A stretch of 64,000 nt of DNA from Ichthyophis bannanicus (GCA_033557465.1 CM066043.1:78088662-78152661); one strand, 5' to 3'; shown: positions 10,851-22,888, counted from the first letter of the stretch. Program-made: numbers and translations. Notes: generated from the sequence alone by a model not told the origin.

Positions 10851-10859
10851 AATTCCCGG

Positions 10860-12895
10860 TTAGCGATATGTAACAAACGTTAGGCCAGGGTTTCCTGCAC
10901 CTGACTTTCATCGTGGATCACTAACCAGGCAGTGATTCAATATCACCACATCTGCAAACTGTGAAAATAAATGTCTTGGAATATCCCTTCCCCCGTAGAG
11001 TGCACTTTAAAACCACATTTGTGAATAGCATCCGAAAGGACAAGTGAAATTGTAGCAATTGAAGGAGTTGGAACAGAGAGAACAAGAGAACAGGAAAACC
11101 TAATGGATTCACATTTGACACTTCAGAATTAGATTAAAATTAGAACTGCACATTTTACATGAACCATCTTGACTTTCAGTTTGAAGAAGACTACCTTAGT
11201 GAAGGCTCTGGCCACTGCTACTAGAGAAGGCCAGGTCAGCACTGAATATTGTAGTTAATAGGAGGAGAGTCTCATTCCTGAATTTCAGGACCATTCCCTC
11301 AATGGACAGCTTCCTCAGCTATCACAATGCCAGATCCAGGTTAATTTTCATGAGTCTCTCCTTATAACAATTCAGTCTTGTCCTGGGGGGAAGGGTGGTT
11401 GGTCAGCATGATCTCTGATTTCCCACAGTCCACTCTGGATCCTGATGCTCTTCCAAAGACATATCTGCTTGTATCCTTACAGAGGTCTGGTCTGCACAGA
11501 ACATGGTAAGGTGATTCACATAGAGCAAGCACTTTGCCTGCTATCTTCCAAGGGTTTTAAATATTATGATCACTCTGATTCCCACATACCATTTATATGT
11601 TCTATTAAAAATTCTATAATGCAGACAGAGGAAGTGAGAGTTGGCACCCCTGTTTGTCCGTCACCTAATAAAGGAGGGGTCTGTTTTCAGCCATTAACCA
11701 TTGCAATGCTAAAAAATGTAAGTGTATAAATCTTGTATAATTATTAGAAAAAATGTATTACAATTGCTGTTTTAGGAAAATTCAAATCATGTACATTTCT
11801 AAGCATAATAAAGGAATGCGGATAAACTTCCAAGAAGTAAGATTTCTGTAATCCCTCCGGCACAGTTCTACGTAGCAGCTGGATTTGCTTTTCTTCTCCT
11901 TCAAGATGCTACTGTAAGAATCAAGTGGGATATGTCATGTTTTGGTTTTCCCTTCTCCAGGGCTGGGAAAAACTGGACTAGTACAATTGAGAGAGCTCAC
12001 TGCCTTAAATCTGTACTTCTTCTCTGTACTAGAAGGAGGTAAAGCTGTTTGTGAAGGAGTTTGAACTACAAAATGTCACTTCAGCCTAACAGATGCTAAG
12101 AACCATTCTACAACTTTATTACAGAACCTATGAGAAGTCGCTCGCACAATGATATGGCAAAATCTTGTATTCAGAAAACTGATAAAGCAGCATGAATGGA
12201 CATACAGGTAGCTGTCCATAAGAGCATTCATGCATTTGGAGGCCTCTTCAGGTACAAGTTGAGAGATTGTGATAACTCTTCACCTGTTCTGCGAATGTTT
12301 TTTTGAAAAGGATTTACTGAAGGCATGGATACTGAATTCAGAGATCAAGAAAATATGTAACCCATCAGGTGATGTCCTATGGACTCTTTTCAAAGACATA
12401 AATAAGGAGCCATCTAAAATGCTTGGCGACTCTTCTACTGCATCATGCATCATCTCTCCAGGAACTGCTTCATGCTTCAAATGGAGATGGTGTCCATCCA
12501 AGCCTGGCACAAGCTATTCCACAGTTTGCTCCATGACTACACTATCATTCCGGGCCAGAGCAGAAGAAACGAACCAGCTTTAGAGAACGTAGCCTGTGCT
12601 AATGTTTAGTGAACATAGCCCTATCTGCTGCAGCACCCATTTTATTCCCATGAGCATAGCAGTAGATAGCGCACTCTAATGTCTAGTAAACATGGCCCTT
12701 CTCATCATTAGAGATAAGAATGGAGCAGAATCATTTGCAATATTGAAAGATGGTGGAAGTATGGATTGTTCACTAGCTTTGTAGTATAGTTATTGGTGAT
12801 CTTATAAAAATGCTATCTTTTATATTATAGTTCTATATTATTGTGGTATTTTTATAGACTGTAACCACCTACAGTGGTAGAAAATGTTAGGTGGA
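10860..12895. other. No gene recognised
   Basis: About 2 kb of mixed-composition sequence. Several open frames of 60-105 codons exist (for example 11445-11729 and 12269-12583), but none has a domain, a splice context or a repeat partner in this window. Possibly old, unalignable repeats. Confidence 0.35.
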
Positions 12896-12896
12896 A

Positions 12897-12998
12897 TCCT
12901 GTCAGGCACTTGTAAACTGGATTGGTCACTTTCAAAATAGAATGATGGGCTTGATGAACCTTTGTTCTGACCCAGTATGGCAGTTCTTATGTTCTTAT
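12897..12998 (+). mobile_element. CR1-A 3' UTR fragment
   Basis: Matches the last about 100 bases of the element at 1-2734: GGGCTTGATGAACCTTTGTT, then CTGACCCAGTATGGCA and the (TTATGTTC)n tail. A 5'-truncated insertion holding only the 3' end. Confidence 0.8.
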
Positions 12999-13187
12999 GA
13001 AGAGCGAATAAAAATAAATAAAAATATTGATATACAGTAAGCAGAAAGTGAAGAAAGTATAAAAGAAATGAGAATAAAAATAAAAAGCAAAGAATGAAAG
13101 GAAAACAGTGAATACATTCAAAAGTGAGCACAAAGACTTAAAAAAACACTCATTTTATCATGAGGATCAGGCCATCTTCATTTTAGT

Positions 13188-13945
13188 GGACGTGGCTGTA
13201 TGTGAAGATCTGCAGAAGGATCTTCTGAAACTAGGAGACTGGGCATCTAAATGGCAGATTGAATTTAATACAGACAAGTGCAAAGTGATGCACAATCACA
13301 GCTACAAGTAAAAAATGATGGGTTCCAAATTAGGCATCACCACCCAAAAAAAAAACAATCTTGGAGCCACTGTGGACAATACTTTGAAATTTTCAGCTCA
13401 GAGTGCTATGGCTGCTAAAAGAACTAAAAGAAAATTAGATTATTTGAAAAGTGGTAAAGAACAAAATTGAAAATATCATCAGGCCTCCGTAGAGGTCACA
13501 TCTGCACCTTGAATACTGTGTGTAGTTCTGATCATCCCATCTCAAAAGGATATAGTGAAACTACGAAAGGGGCAGAGAAGGGCCAAAAAATTGCTAAAGA
13601 GGATAAACCACTCTCTTATGAAGTAGGTTAGAGTTCTTCAACTTGGAAAAAAAGATGACTGAGAAATAATATGAGAGAAGATTATAAGTGGAGTAGAACA
13701 GTTACTCTAAGTAGGGAACAGTTGTTGAACCAGTTAACTATCGCAAAACAAGAAAACTCCCAATAAAACTAATGGCCAGCAGATTGAAAACAAATTATAG
13801 AAAGCTTTTTTTCATACAGTGAATAAAAAGCTGTGGAATCTGTTGCCAGAGGATGTGGTCAAGGTAACTAACGTAGCAGGATTCTAAAGAGGTTTGGACA
13901 AGTTCCTGAAGGAAAAGTCTATAGAAAATTATTAGCCAGGTTGAT
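13188..13945 (+). pseudogene. CR1-A ORF2, old degenerate copy
   Basis: Translated pieces in shifting frames match the last third of the CR1-A ORF2. Examples are LGDWASKWQIEFNTDKCKVM (about 13225-13290), a diverged PHLEYCV region near 13500, and the terminal KLWNLLPEDVV/FLKEKS region near 13830-13925. Multiple frameshifts and stops are present, so this is much older than the copy at 1-2734. Confidence 0.8.
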
Positions 13946-13984
13946 TTGAGAGAGCTATTACTCATCCCTGGAAATGAACTATGA

Positions 13985-14300
13985 AAAAGAGATGTTTCAG
14001 TTTAAATTTAAAACCCAGCAGAGGACTTTCAGTTTTAATTCAGAACCCAGCAGAGAGCTTTCAGTTTAAATTTAAAACCCAGCTGAGAACTTTCTGGTTA
14101 AATTTAAAACCCAGCAGAGAGCTTCTAGTTCAAATTTAATACTCAGTCTGGGCCTAGTATCAGCAAAGAGCTTTAATTTAAATCACATCAGAGTATAACT
14201 TAGCATAAAAGAAAATCAGGGTCAGTATTCTTTGAGCAATAAATTGTTTCTAGAGACCTTTACAAAGAGGCCTTCTAGATTGGGAGCAAGAGATCTGTGA
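13985..14300 (+). repeat. LINE leader-type tandem repeats
   Basis: Imperfect tandem units containing 'agtttaaatttaaaacccagcagagagctt'-like phrases. A segment ending GCAAGAGATCTGTGAAA follows, parallel to 7120-7520 including the GCAAGAGACCTGTAAAA landmark. No ORF1 follows here. Confidence 0.55.
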
Positions 14301-14882
14301 AATTGTTTTAAATGGGTGTTAAAGCCAAACGACAGATTATAGGGGCATTTGGAAATTTGCCTTTAGTGTCCGGTGTGCATCTGAGGTTGCAGAGTCCTGT
14401 TGAGAGTTGCGACGCTCCTGCCCCCGCCCTAGGGCTAAAGGACAGGAGTGGCCTATTGTCCCGTGAGGAATGGATTAAAACTATTCCCTTGGAATGATGG
14501 GAGATGTAGTTTTGTTCTCCTTTCTCTCACTGATAAATGTAGTTGCGCCAGAGACGGTAAGGCTTTGCAAGAATATTTTATTCGTGTTGGGGAGATTCCT
14601 CCAGCGCATCAAAATTCAGATACATGAACATAAATGGTGCTTTAAATGGTAACAGAAGAAACTCAGGAATATAAGACAACGTAAAGTGAGATCAGCTTTT
14701 CTTCTATGGAGCTTAACTCAGCTCTGCCTCAAGAGGTGACTTACATATATTGCAGCCTCATGCAATCACTGTTCCCTTCACAGTGTGAACTCAAACTCAG
14801 GTGCAAACAATTAGGTTTTCAGAGCACGGCAGCAGAAACTTCCACGTTGTATTCTTTTCATACAAGGTACAGGCAAGCTTTG

Positions 14883-15551
14883 TTATACTGCTATTTCCTT
14901 ACAGCATATTGAACAGTCCATGCTATTATCGTCAGAGATTATCAAAGGTAAGGCATTTTCCACTTGCATAAAATCTTCTGACTGCACAGAGCTATTGTCC
15001 TCATTCAGCTTTGACTGTCTGCCTGCTTTCAATTCTAAGAACTCTTTAAAGTCCTGAAGGAGCAATTCAGCCTGTTCAGTTCCTGACAAACCGTTGTCAG
15101 CCAACACTGAGTTTTTCTCCCAGTCAATAATGTTTCCCCCTTCAGCTCTTGGCTTGAATGACTCAGGGTAACAATTGGGATCTTTTAAAACAGCCTTAAA
15201 TATAGGAGATTGGACTTTACCTTCTCTATCCAGGTTCCTATAGAAACTGCTGTCTTTCTGCCAGGCTCCTCTCCTTTTAGGTAGCTCAAAAGCTTTGTAG
15301 CTGTGAGGGCTTCTGGGTCTCTCCGGTCCAAACTGTATCCACGAGGGCTCTGCCTTTTCTCCAGACTCTAAACCAGGGCTTCGTCCACTTCTCGTAGGAC
15401 TTCCTTTCCAAGCACCTGTTAAGATCCTTGCAGGTCCTCTGCTGCTACCAGGCTCAGACGTGCAACCAAACTGCTTCCTGGTCCTCTGCTCATGGCTTTC
15501 CTGTTTCTCACAGCTCTTCTGCTTCTGCTTCCCCTTGGTCTGCTTGGTCAT
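14883..15551 (-). CDS. Gypsy-type 3' ORF of unknown function
   Basis: A 222-codon frame lying downstream of the integrase remnant and upstream of the terminal region, the position of env or accessory ORFs in Gypsy elements. The product is strongly basic and Gln/Lys-rich at its start, Pro/Ser/Arg-rich in the middle and acidic near the end (about residues 150-205). It finishes with DDNSMDCSICCKEIAV. The minus-strand frame at 57225-57907 has the same style and ends IPMDCTLCQATSM. No signal peptide, membrane segment or zinc knuckle is visible, so an envelope protein is unlikely. It could be a pol C-terminal extension cut off by decay. Function unknown. Confidence 0.5.
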   Translation of the reverse strand: MTKQTKGKQKQKSCEKQESHEQRTRKQFGCTSEPGSSRGPARILTGAWKGSPTRSGRSPGLESGEKAEPSWIQFGPERPRSPHSYKAFELPKRRGAWQKDSSFYRNLDREGKVQSPIFKAVLKDPNCYPESFKPRAEGGNIIDWEKNSVLADNGLSGTEQAELLLQDFKEFLELKAGRQSKLNEDNSSVQSEDFMQVENALPLIISDDNSMDCSICCKEIAV

Positions 15552-15839
15552 CTGCTTGATCTCAATCCGGGTCTTTCCCCTCCAATTCTATTTAGCAGCG
15601 TCATTCACCACTTCATAAAGGGATTCTTTTTCAGCCACACCCCGTCCAACCCCTGGGTGTGCCCAATCAGCACTGCTCAACTCCTCCCCTGGGTTGGTCT
15701 TCATTCTCAGCTCACCAGAAGAGGGCTTTTTTTTCCTTTTAGGATTGTAAATCCTGTGTAAATCCTGCTGCATTTCAGGATTTCCTTCAGTCTCCATTTC
15801 CTCAGGAGGGCGCTCTTCACCACAGAGTATGTCCGGCCA

Positions 15840-15947
15840 GTAATATTTTAGTATGACTAAAATATACTTGTTGCCTTGGGCAGTGCACTCCAAGCAACCT
15901 ACCAGGACCATGGCCATTCTTTCAAATGGGGTTTCAATAATAGGCAT
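15840..15947 (-). pseudogene. Gypsy integrase fragment
   Basis: About 36 residues reading PIIETPFERMAMVLVGCLE then GNKYILVILKY. This corresponds to the start of the integrase catalytic core of Ty3/Gypsy elements, where the family has FxRxAMDLVGPL with the first catalytic Asp. Here that Asp is replaced by Val. The frame then runs into unrelated Lys/Glu-rich sequence, so the rest of the core is deleted. Confidence 0.7.
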
Positions 15948-16476
15948 AGGTGCTAGAGGGGCAGATCAGACTCTGGCGGGATTATGAAGTTGGCAGATGG
16001 GACATGACTGGCAATGTAACTACACCTGTTTATGGAGCATGGGCCAGAAAAATTGAGCTACAACATGCTCTAGTGTTTTTTCTACCCCCAGGTGCACTCC
16101 TAATTAATGACTATGAACCAACAATAACATCTGTTGACAACAGGGCTGGGGATCTATCAGTTGTTTTTCCTCTTCTCCATCTAGGGCCCCCTTGGCTATT
16201 CGGTATAATAAATCTCCCTTTAACACAAAATAAGGGAAGGTTCATGCATGTGACTCTCTGTTACCTCCTGTAACCCCCATCCACAACCCCTATCCACCTC
16301 CAAAACCCTCTCTTGGGCATTTTTAAGGGACTCATCCTCTTGATGGGCTCTCCTGAAGCTCCCTGCATCTTTCCCAACCACACTCTGGGAAGGGGACAAC
16401 TGTATTTGGGTCACTACTGCTGAGCCCTGAGCTATCCCCAGGGGTTTCTTTCCTAGGTGCTTCCTCTCTGGATCCC

Positions 16477-16883
16477 TTACCCATAGCCGTCCCTAGATTC
16501 TGTTAGTAGCATAGTTTTTCCTGGCGACACTGACCCAGGACTTAACAGGCTTAGGAGTCTTGACATATAGATCCAGGTCTTCCAGGAGAAGATCTCTGGG
16601 AAATCTTCCTGGTTCCACTTAGCAGAGTCGTCAGTCAGCAGTGCCCATATCACTCCGAAGTTTGGGTAGTCTCGGCCGATCACCACTAGATACGGTAGCC
16701 AGGGCAGCACCATGACCTTGACCATGACTTGCCCTGTTGGAGTTTTATGTGAGACCTGTGCTGTTGGATACTGCTTTGATTTCCATGAACACAGGCCAGT
16801 GTTACCATCTTTGCATAGTCAATTTGAAACTGGGTTACAGTTTCCGAGTGAATAAGGGTCCGCACACTTCCGAAGTCTATCAA
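16477..16883 (-). pseudogene. Gypsy retropepsin-like protease, frameshifted
   Basis: Two overlapping minus-strand frames together give an aspartic protease domain of the Gypsy type. IDFGSVRTLIHSETV (about 16840-16883) stands where the family has D(T/S)G, so the catalytic triplet is altered to DFG. Later come LACVHGN and, in the second frame, VVIGRDYPNFGVIW, the flap-distal GRDxP motif. A frameshift near 16690 separates them. Not functional. Confidence 0.7.
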
Positions 16884-16989
16884 GGCCTAAAAGCGGGTCC
16901 TCTCAAGCTCCACTGGATACTCATGCACCGCTGGATCCACAGCAGCACGGATTTAAGCCTCACAATGGAGTTGAGACCCTCATGACATC

Positions 16990-18330
16990 TTTATTAGATA
17001 ACTTAATAAAAGGAATTCAAAAACCAAAGCAAGCTTTCATATTATTCTTCCTGGATATTGCCGCCACCTTTTGACTCTATCAACCACAGGCTCTTGATAA
17101 CAAGGCTCCAGCAGATCAGCATCAATAGAACTGTACTAATCTGGTTTAAATCTTACTTAACAGATCGAATGCAACAGATAAAAATAGGGCAAGTCGCATC
17201 AACTCCATACAAGCAATTGCAGGGAATCCCACAAGACTCGGCCCTTTCAGCATTACTATTCAATATATATCTACAACCAGTCTGCAACATCTTCAAGAAA
17301 CACAACTCTGATGACGTGATGGTATACATGCCCTAAAATATTAGAAATCACAACTTCAAGCAGATTGTCACCTGTATTGAGGAGGTGGTTTACAGTCCAC
17401 AATTTGTCAATAAACCACAACAAGACTGAAGTCCTTTTCATTACAAAAGAAAAATCTTTTATCCCACCAACTACTATAAAAAATAGGAGACGCAGTGTTC
17501 CAAGTCAAGCAGGACTCCAAGCTCAACCTATCCTGACATATTGCCAATATAACCAGAGCTATCTATAACAAGGTAAAACTTATGCAACACCCGAGGCCTC
17601 TACTAGAGCCCAAGGACTTCCGAATGGTAATAGAGGCGATGATATTCCCCCACTTGGACTTTTGCAGAAGCATCTTTCAGGGTCTTTCAAAGCAAGCCAT
17701 ATACCAGCTCCAGATGGCCCTCCACACTGTGTGGCACGCATCATCCAGAAGGCACCAAGATATGACCATATTACACCATATTACACCAATCTTACACTCA
17801 TTAAACTTGCTTCCAATAGCTAGCAGAGTCAAATTCAAAGTCCCAACCATCACATTCAAGACATTATACAACTTAACAGCCACACATCTAGAATCACTCT
17901 TACAAATGATAGCAAATAAGAGAGAAAGAAGAATCAACTCACAGAATACACTTATAATACCCGCCAAATTCAGAAAGAGTAACCAATTGGCATGCCAGAT
18001 AGCATTCTCGTTCTACACATTGACACTTTGGAATTCCCTCCTTGACTCATTAAGAAGCATATCAGACCTCACATCCTTTAGGAAGCAACTCAAAACTCAC
18101 CTACTTATGGAGCATTTTGGAAAGGAACTTAGCCCCCCAAATACCAGCCCAACCTGATTCCTCAGTCCCCAAATTCCTTTAAGTCCCACCCTTGTTATTT
18201 CTCCCCTATTAATGTACATACTTATGCTTAAATGACTGCCCAGCTAATATCAATGCTTACCCTACTTTACATTTTCCTCCATATCTCCATCACTATGTAA
18301 ATAATCTACAAACGTTTTTGCCTCCTTTTA
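16990..18330 (+). mobile_element. L2-like LINE, 5'-truncated and decayed
   Basis: Plus-strand frames at 17058-17336, 17365-17568 and 17582-18157 follow one another along an L2-type reverse transcriptase. They show FDSINHRLLI (motif A region), IPQDSALSALLFNIY (motif B), DVMVYM in place of the catalytic Y-A-D-D, then the long C-terminal domain PHLDFCRSIFQGL...ITPILHSLNLLPI...LWNSLLDSLRSI. The C-terminal 191-codon piece is well preserved, but the catalytic dyad is lost. A Pro/Ser-rich 3' UTR extends to about 18330. Confidence 0.75.
17058..18157 (+). pseudogene. L2-like reverse transcriptase remnant
   Basis: Coding remnant of the element just described, in at least three frame segments. The last (17582-18157) covers the post-catalytic domain through LWNSLLDSL and FRKQLKTHLLMEHFG, the usual C-terminus of the clade. 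In the catalytic region the Y-A-D-D block reads SDDVMVY, so the enzyme is dead. Confidence 0.7.
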
Positions 18331-18529
18331 TGATTGATACTATGAACCTTCAAGACACGCCTCTGGAGGCTTGAACGGAAATGGCGGAAATCCAAGAGTA
18401 ATGAAGACAAGCAAAAGTACCTCATACTCCTAAACAAATACCGCAGATAAGGCAAAACTTGACCATCACACTAAAATGATTAACGTCTCCATCAATCATC
18501 CCAGAGAACTCTTTAACATTATAAAACAG

Positions 18530-19837
18530 CTGACAAAGACACCCACAAATGTCCACCCAGTTTTACTGGGCATATTACGGAAAAGCATAAGCCCGTGGGC
18601 TTCACCAGCTGTGGTAATTTGCAAGAAAGATGGAGGAGTCTGTTTTTGTTGTGACTACTGGAAACTCAATGCGGTAACCAAAGGATGTGTACCCTCTTCT
18701 GAGGATTGATGAGTCCCTGGACATTCTAGGAAGAGTGAATTTATTTTCTTCACTGGATATGACATCCGGATATTTCCAGATGAGATGAATGAACCAGATA
18801 TGCCCCAGACTGCTGTAACCATACTGTTTGGGTTGCACGAATGGACATGTATACCTCTCAGCTTGTGTAATGCACCAGCAAGTTTCTAATGTCTCATGTA
18901 GACAGTGTTTTCAGACCAAGTGTTTGAGATTTTACTGATTTACCTAGATGATATCTTAATATTTTCTTCAGGATTCAATGAACACTTACTTAGACTTGAA
19001 AAGGTGTTCCAGAAGTTAGTGGAGAATTGATTGAAGTTAAAACCTACAAAGTGTCTTTTACTATGTAAAAATGCGAAATATCTGGAACATGTGGTAATTG
19101 GAGAAGGAGTGCAAGTAGACCCAGATAAAGTCAGTGTTTTAACAACATGGGCAGTCCCAAAGACTACTACAGAATTGCAAAGTTTCTTAGGATTCACAAG
19201 CTACTGTTACAAATTCGTTCATGGTTTTGCTCAGGTTGCTCCACCATTGCTCAAACTGATGGGTAAGGCCAAAAAATGCCAAGTCAATCTCTTCCAAGTG
19301 GACAGCAACTTGTCAGAATGCATTTGAGACTCTGATTGAAAAGTTAACTACAACTCTGGTGATAGCTTTTCCATGGTTTGACGAATCTGTCATTGTCACA
19401 ACTGATGCAAGTTTCCATGGATTGGGTGCTATATTGAGTCAAATCCAAGATAGATAAGAATGGGTGATAGTATTTGCAAGCCATGGTCTCAGATTGAATG
19501 CAATGACAAAAATTATAGCGCTTTCAAACTTGAGTTGCTTGCGCTGAAGTGGGCTGCTACTGAGAAATTTAAGGAATATTTGGCCTATAGAAAATTCACT
19601 GGTAAGAACAGACCATAATCCTTTGAGTTACTTAGCCACTGCTGATGTGAGAGCAACAGTGGATAGTACAGTTAGCAGTGCTAAATTTTGAGAGCAACTA
19701 TAAGCCTGGAAAAACAAACACAAATGATGATGTTTTATCCACATTGCCAAAGTCTGAAGGTGCATCAGAAGTGATGGAATCAACAGATATACAATATCTG
19801 TGGAAGTATGGTAAAGAGAAAGAGGAAGATGAAAGAA
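18530..19837 (+). pseudogene. Gypsy reverse transcriptase and RNase H, many stops
   Basis: Pol core of the plus-strand Gypsy. RT begins GILRKSISPWASPAVVICKK (about 18568) with CDYWKLNAVTK, then DESLDILGRVNLFSSLDM (motif A Asp kept). The catalytic YLDD is at 18941-18952 in IYLDDILIFS, followed by LKPTKC, the AVPKTTTELQSFLGF hinge and the RNase H start VTTDASFHGLGAILSQ (about 19400). At least five in-frame stops or frameshifts lie between these landmarks. The enzyme would copy genomic RNA to cDNA; this copy cannot be translated through. Confidence 0.85.
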
Positions 19838-20566
19838 GGGGCGCGGGCAGGGTCCCTGCGCCCTACAGTAACCGGGTGCGCGGCCCGGTGTGGGTCCCTT
19901 GCTCGCGCCTCTGACAGGAGTGTTAGGTGGGGGGGGGGCAAGGTGAGTCTGAGGCAGGGGATTCGTCGGGCGCGGATCCGTCCTTCAAATTGATTGGCCC
20001 CCCACGCGTGCATGCGCTGGGGGGGTTCAGAGTCGGCGGGCATGTGCTCAGTTCAGTAGTCCTGAGCACATGTGAGGAGCCAAGTAGAAGTTTCCCTCCC
20101 ACCCCTCCCTTGGTTGATGGTGGGTGGGTAGTGATTCGGGTTGTCGCAGCTTGGGGGGGGGGTGGGATCCCGGAGGTTTCCGGGGTCCGGAGCCTTAGGC
20201 CACTTGGGACGAGGGCGGTGTGCCCACGACCCGGAGAAACCCTGGTAGACTTGTGCTACTGATATGGCAAAGTCGGAAAGGGGGATAGGAGCATTGCCGG
20301 AGGCTTGACCACGGCAGGTGCGGAAGTGAGGTCACCTTGCTAATCGTACGGCTGGTGACGGATCCTTATGCGGGGGGGGTTAAGGGGTGTTGATCATTGT
20401 TATGGGTGTCAATTGTTGGAGTTATTTAATAAAGCTGCGACCAGTTGCTTCCAAGTACAGTGTCTGTTGAGTTTGTTGGGGAGCCAGGTTGGTGGTGGGG
20501 GTATGTAATTGGGGGGGGGGGGCTCATGATAAAGGGGACAACGGGTCCGGCTACCCGGTTATTCCA
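19838..20566 (+). mobile_element. Ngaro-type terminal-repeat copy inserted in Gypsy pol
   Basis: A GC-rich block of about 730 bases sits abruptly inside AT-rich Gypsy coding sequence, between RNase H and integrase. Its right part contains TTAATAAAGCTGCGACCA and a trailing GTGTCTGTTGAGTTTG, matching the B repeats of the larger element (about 40239 and 41106: TTAATAAAGCTGCGACCAAG, then GGTGTCTG). It ends CCGGCTACCCGGTTATT, parallel to CCGGATACCTCGGTTA there. No target-site duplication is visible, as expected for tyrosine-recombinase elements. No coding frame is recognisable; it looks like an A/B recombination remnant of another subfamily. Confidence 0.7.
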
Positions 20567-22150
20567 TATTCACGCCAGGAAAATCAATGTAAAGTCCAAG
20601 GTCCAACTGATATATATTCAGTGGACGTACTGAGAAAATTGCAAAAGGAAGATCCAGAAATTGGTCCTGTTACGGAGGCTCTGAGATCTAACATTTCTGA
20701 TAGGAAGAAATGGTCTAATCAACAGAAAAAACTGTAGAAACAGTTAGGTAGATTGCTGATTGAGAATGATCTATCTACTATTCCGTAAGAAGAGAGATCC
20801 TTGGGATGACCGGATAATTTACCAGTTCATAGTACCACAGTCATTACAAGCTGAAGTATTAAAGGCTAAACATGATTTCACTGGTCATTTTGGAGTTGAA
20901 CACATGATGAAGGCTCTACAAAGAAATTACTATTGGTTGAATATGGTATCTAAGATAGACGGGTGGATTCATACTGTCTGCACTGCCAACTGGCCAAAGA
21001 CATATTTCCTAGAGAAAGATGCCTGATAAAGAATTTCAATGTGACATATCCTCTAGAAGTTATAGCATTAGATTAAACGGTGCTAGAACCAACAACTCAC
21101 CATATAGAAAATGTCTTAATCATCACAGATGCATTTATGTGGTATACCATTGCTGTACCTACACATAACCAGACAGCAAAAATAACAGCTCAAGCTCTAA
21201 TTAAACATTGGATAAAGTACTATGGATATCCTGCCCATATACATTCTGATCAGAGTAAAAATTTTGAATCAAAGATAATCAAAGAACTCTGCCTAATATA
21301 TGGAATGATGAAGAGCCACACAACACTGTACCATCCCCAAGGTAATGCCAAATGTGAGTGTTTCAACAGAACGATGCATGATATGCTCTAAAGTCTGTCA
21401 GACAAGGAAAAGAATAATTGGGCTAACCATTTGCCTGAATTATTTTTTGCCTACAACAGTCACATTCACTCAGTAACTGGATATGCACCATTCTACTTGT
21501 TGTTTGGTCGAGACTCCCACCTACCTTGGGATTTACCAGTCAAGAATGAAAATATGGATGAAGATAATCTTTCCACTCTGGAAAAATGGATCATTACTCA
21601 CAACAACGATTAGAGAAGGCATGTAAAATTGCTGGAGAATAGTCCATGAAGGTGGGTGATGTCCAGAAATGCCATTTTGATAAGAAGGCTCATGGGATGA
21701 CATTCGGAGTGGCGTATAGAGTTTTATTGCATAGGCATCAATTTAGAGGACACATAAAATTCCTGACTTATGGGAGTAAACTCCTTACATTGTCACAAGA
21801 GTTTCTGAACCTGACAAAATGGTATATGAAATCTGTTCAAAGTCTGGAAAATCCAAAGTTGTATATCAAAATAATTTGAAAATGTTGACATTTCCTGTTT
21901 ATGATACTGATATTGTAGATGTAAATGATGCTTCAAGTTCAGAAGTAGATGCGCCTCTATTAGAGATACTTTAGTTTCTAATAATATGGACACCGATGAG
22001 GAACAGGATGAAAGTGATGAAGTTTGGTTTCTCCAAAAGTATGACACTCAACCTTTTATGGAAGAGCAGGTTGACCCAGAAATAGATGAAGAATCTGTAT
22101 ATGATAATTCCTTAGAATTTGCTGATTTAGCACAGTAAGAGGAAGAAATT
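20567..22150 (+). pseudogene. Gypsy integrase and pol C-terminus, many stops
   Basis: Continuation of pol after the GC-rich insert. A zinc-binding region is decayed (GHFGVEHMMKALQRNYYW, about 20880-20945, with VCTANWPK later). The integrase core shows [22 protein letters not shown] (second catalytic Asp, about 21246) and [16 protein letters not shown] (the Glu region, about 21340-21390). The C-terminal part runs on through a very acidic stretch to about 22150. Stops occur at 20738, 21024, 21074 and 21389 among others. Catalytic residues are recognisable but the frame is broken. Confidence 0.85.
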
Positions 22151-22310
22151 GTTAGCTTAGATGAAGTAAGACGATCCTAGATGCTCTACAGGGAGAACTA
22201 TTCCAGCAACTGATAACAGAACCCACACGTGAAGGGGCCATACTGGACTTGGTACTTACCAATGGGGAAAGTGTTTCTGATATTATAGTGGGAGATCATC
22301 TCGCATCCAG

Positions 22311-22888
22311 GTACAAAACTTTTATTAAGCAAAAAGAATTGTAAATGCAGAATAGAAAATGTCTGTCTGAGAGATGGCAGGCAGCGCTCTCTCTGCAAGG
22401 GGAGAAAGCACTGCCCTCAATCCTTTACAATTGCTGTCTTATATACCTCTCTGCTTCAAATTCCAGGAAATTCCAGCAAATTCTGCATAAATTCTTAGGT
22501 GTTTGCAGGCTTCCTGCAAAGCTCTTTCCCAGGACCCTCTTATGTTTATACAGCTGGATCTGCTTATCAGGGTTTGCTTGTCTATACAGTTGACTGTATA
22601 GCCCTGCCTCTTTCCATCTCCTGGCACTTATTGAAACCTTCAGGGCAAGAGTATTTGTGCTCACTAGTTTGAATTCCTGTATTTTCTTGCTAGGCTGCTA
22701 GACCCAAATCCTGCACACTCCTGTACAAAGTATGGCTACCCAGACTCCTCCACAGCGGGCCGCATATAATCTCTTGTAGCCCACACGCTTGTCTTTTGTG
22801 CCATCCATATGCTGTGTAGTTTCACCAGGCAAGGGTGCAGTCATATAAAGCAAACATATAAAGCAGACCTGAGCCAAATTTCCCAACA
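22311..22888 (-). mobile_element. Solo LTR inside CR1-B
   Basis: An insert of about 580 bases interrupts the CR1 endonuclease frame. On the minus strand it begins TGTTGGGAAATTTGGC, has a TATATAAG-type TATA box near 22440, and ends with a polyadenylation signal AATAAAAG near 22318-22326 just before GTTTTGTAC. This order is that of an LTR. The inner end lacks a clear CA and no target duplication is evident; about 100 bases of CR1 are missing across the junction. Confidence 0.6.

Larger units (their letters stand above)
14480..16985 (-). mobile_element. Ty3/Gypsy element, minus strand, internally deleted
   Basis: Reading on the minus strand from right to left there is a retropepsin-like segment (about 16480-16883), an integrase scrap (about 15840-15947), a 3' ORF (14883-15551) and an AT-rich terminal region (about 14480-14880) that may be the 3' LTR. 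Reverse transcriptase and RNase H are missing, so the copy has lost several kilobases internally. The terminal region shares layout and short phrases (GATGTAGTTT..., a TTTATT A-rich segment) with 56600-57224 next to a homologous 3' ORF. Not active. Confidence 0.65.
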
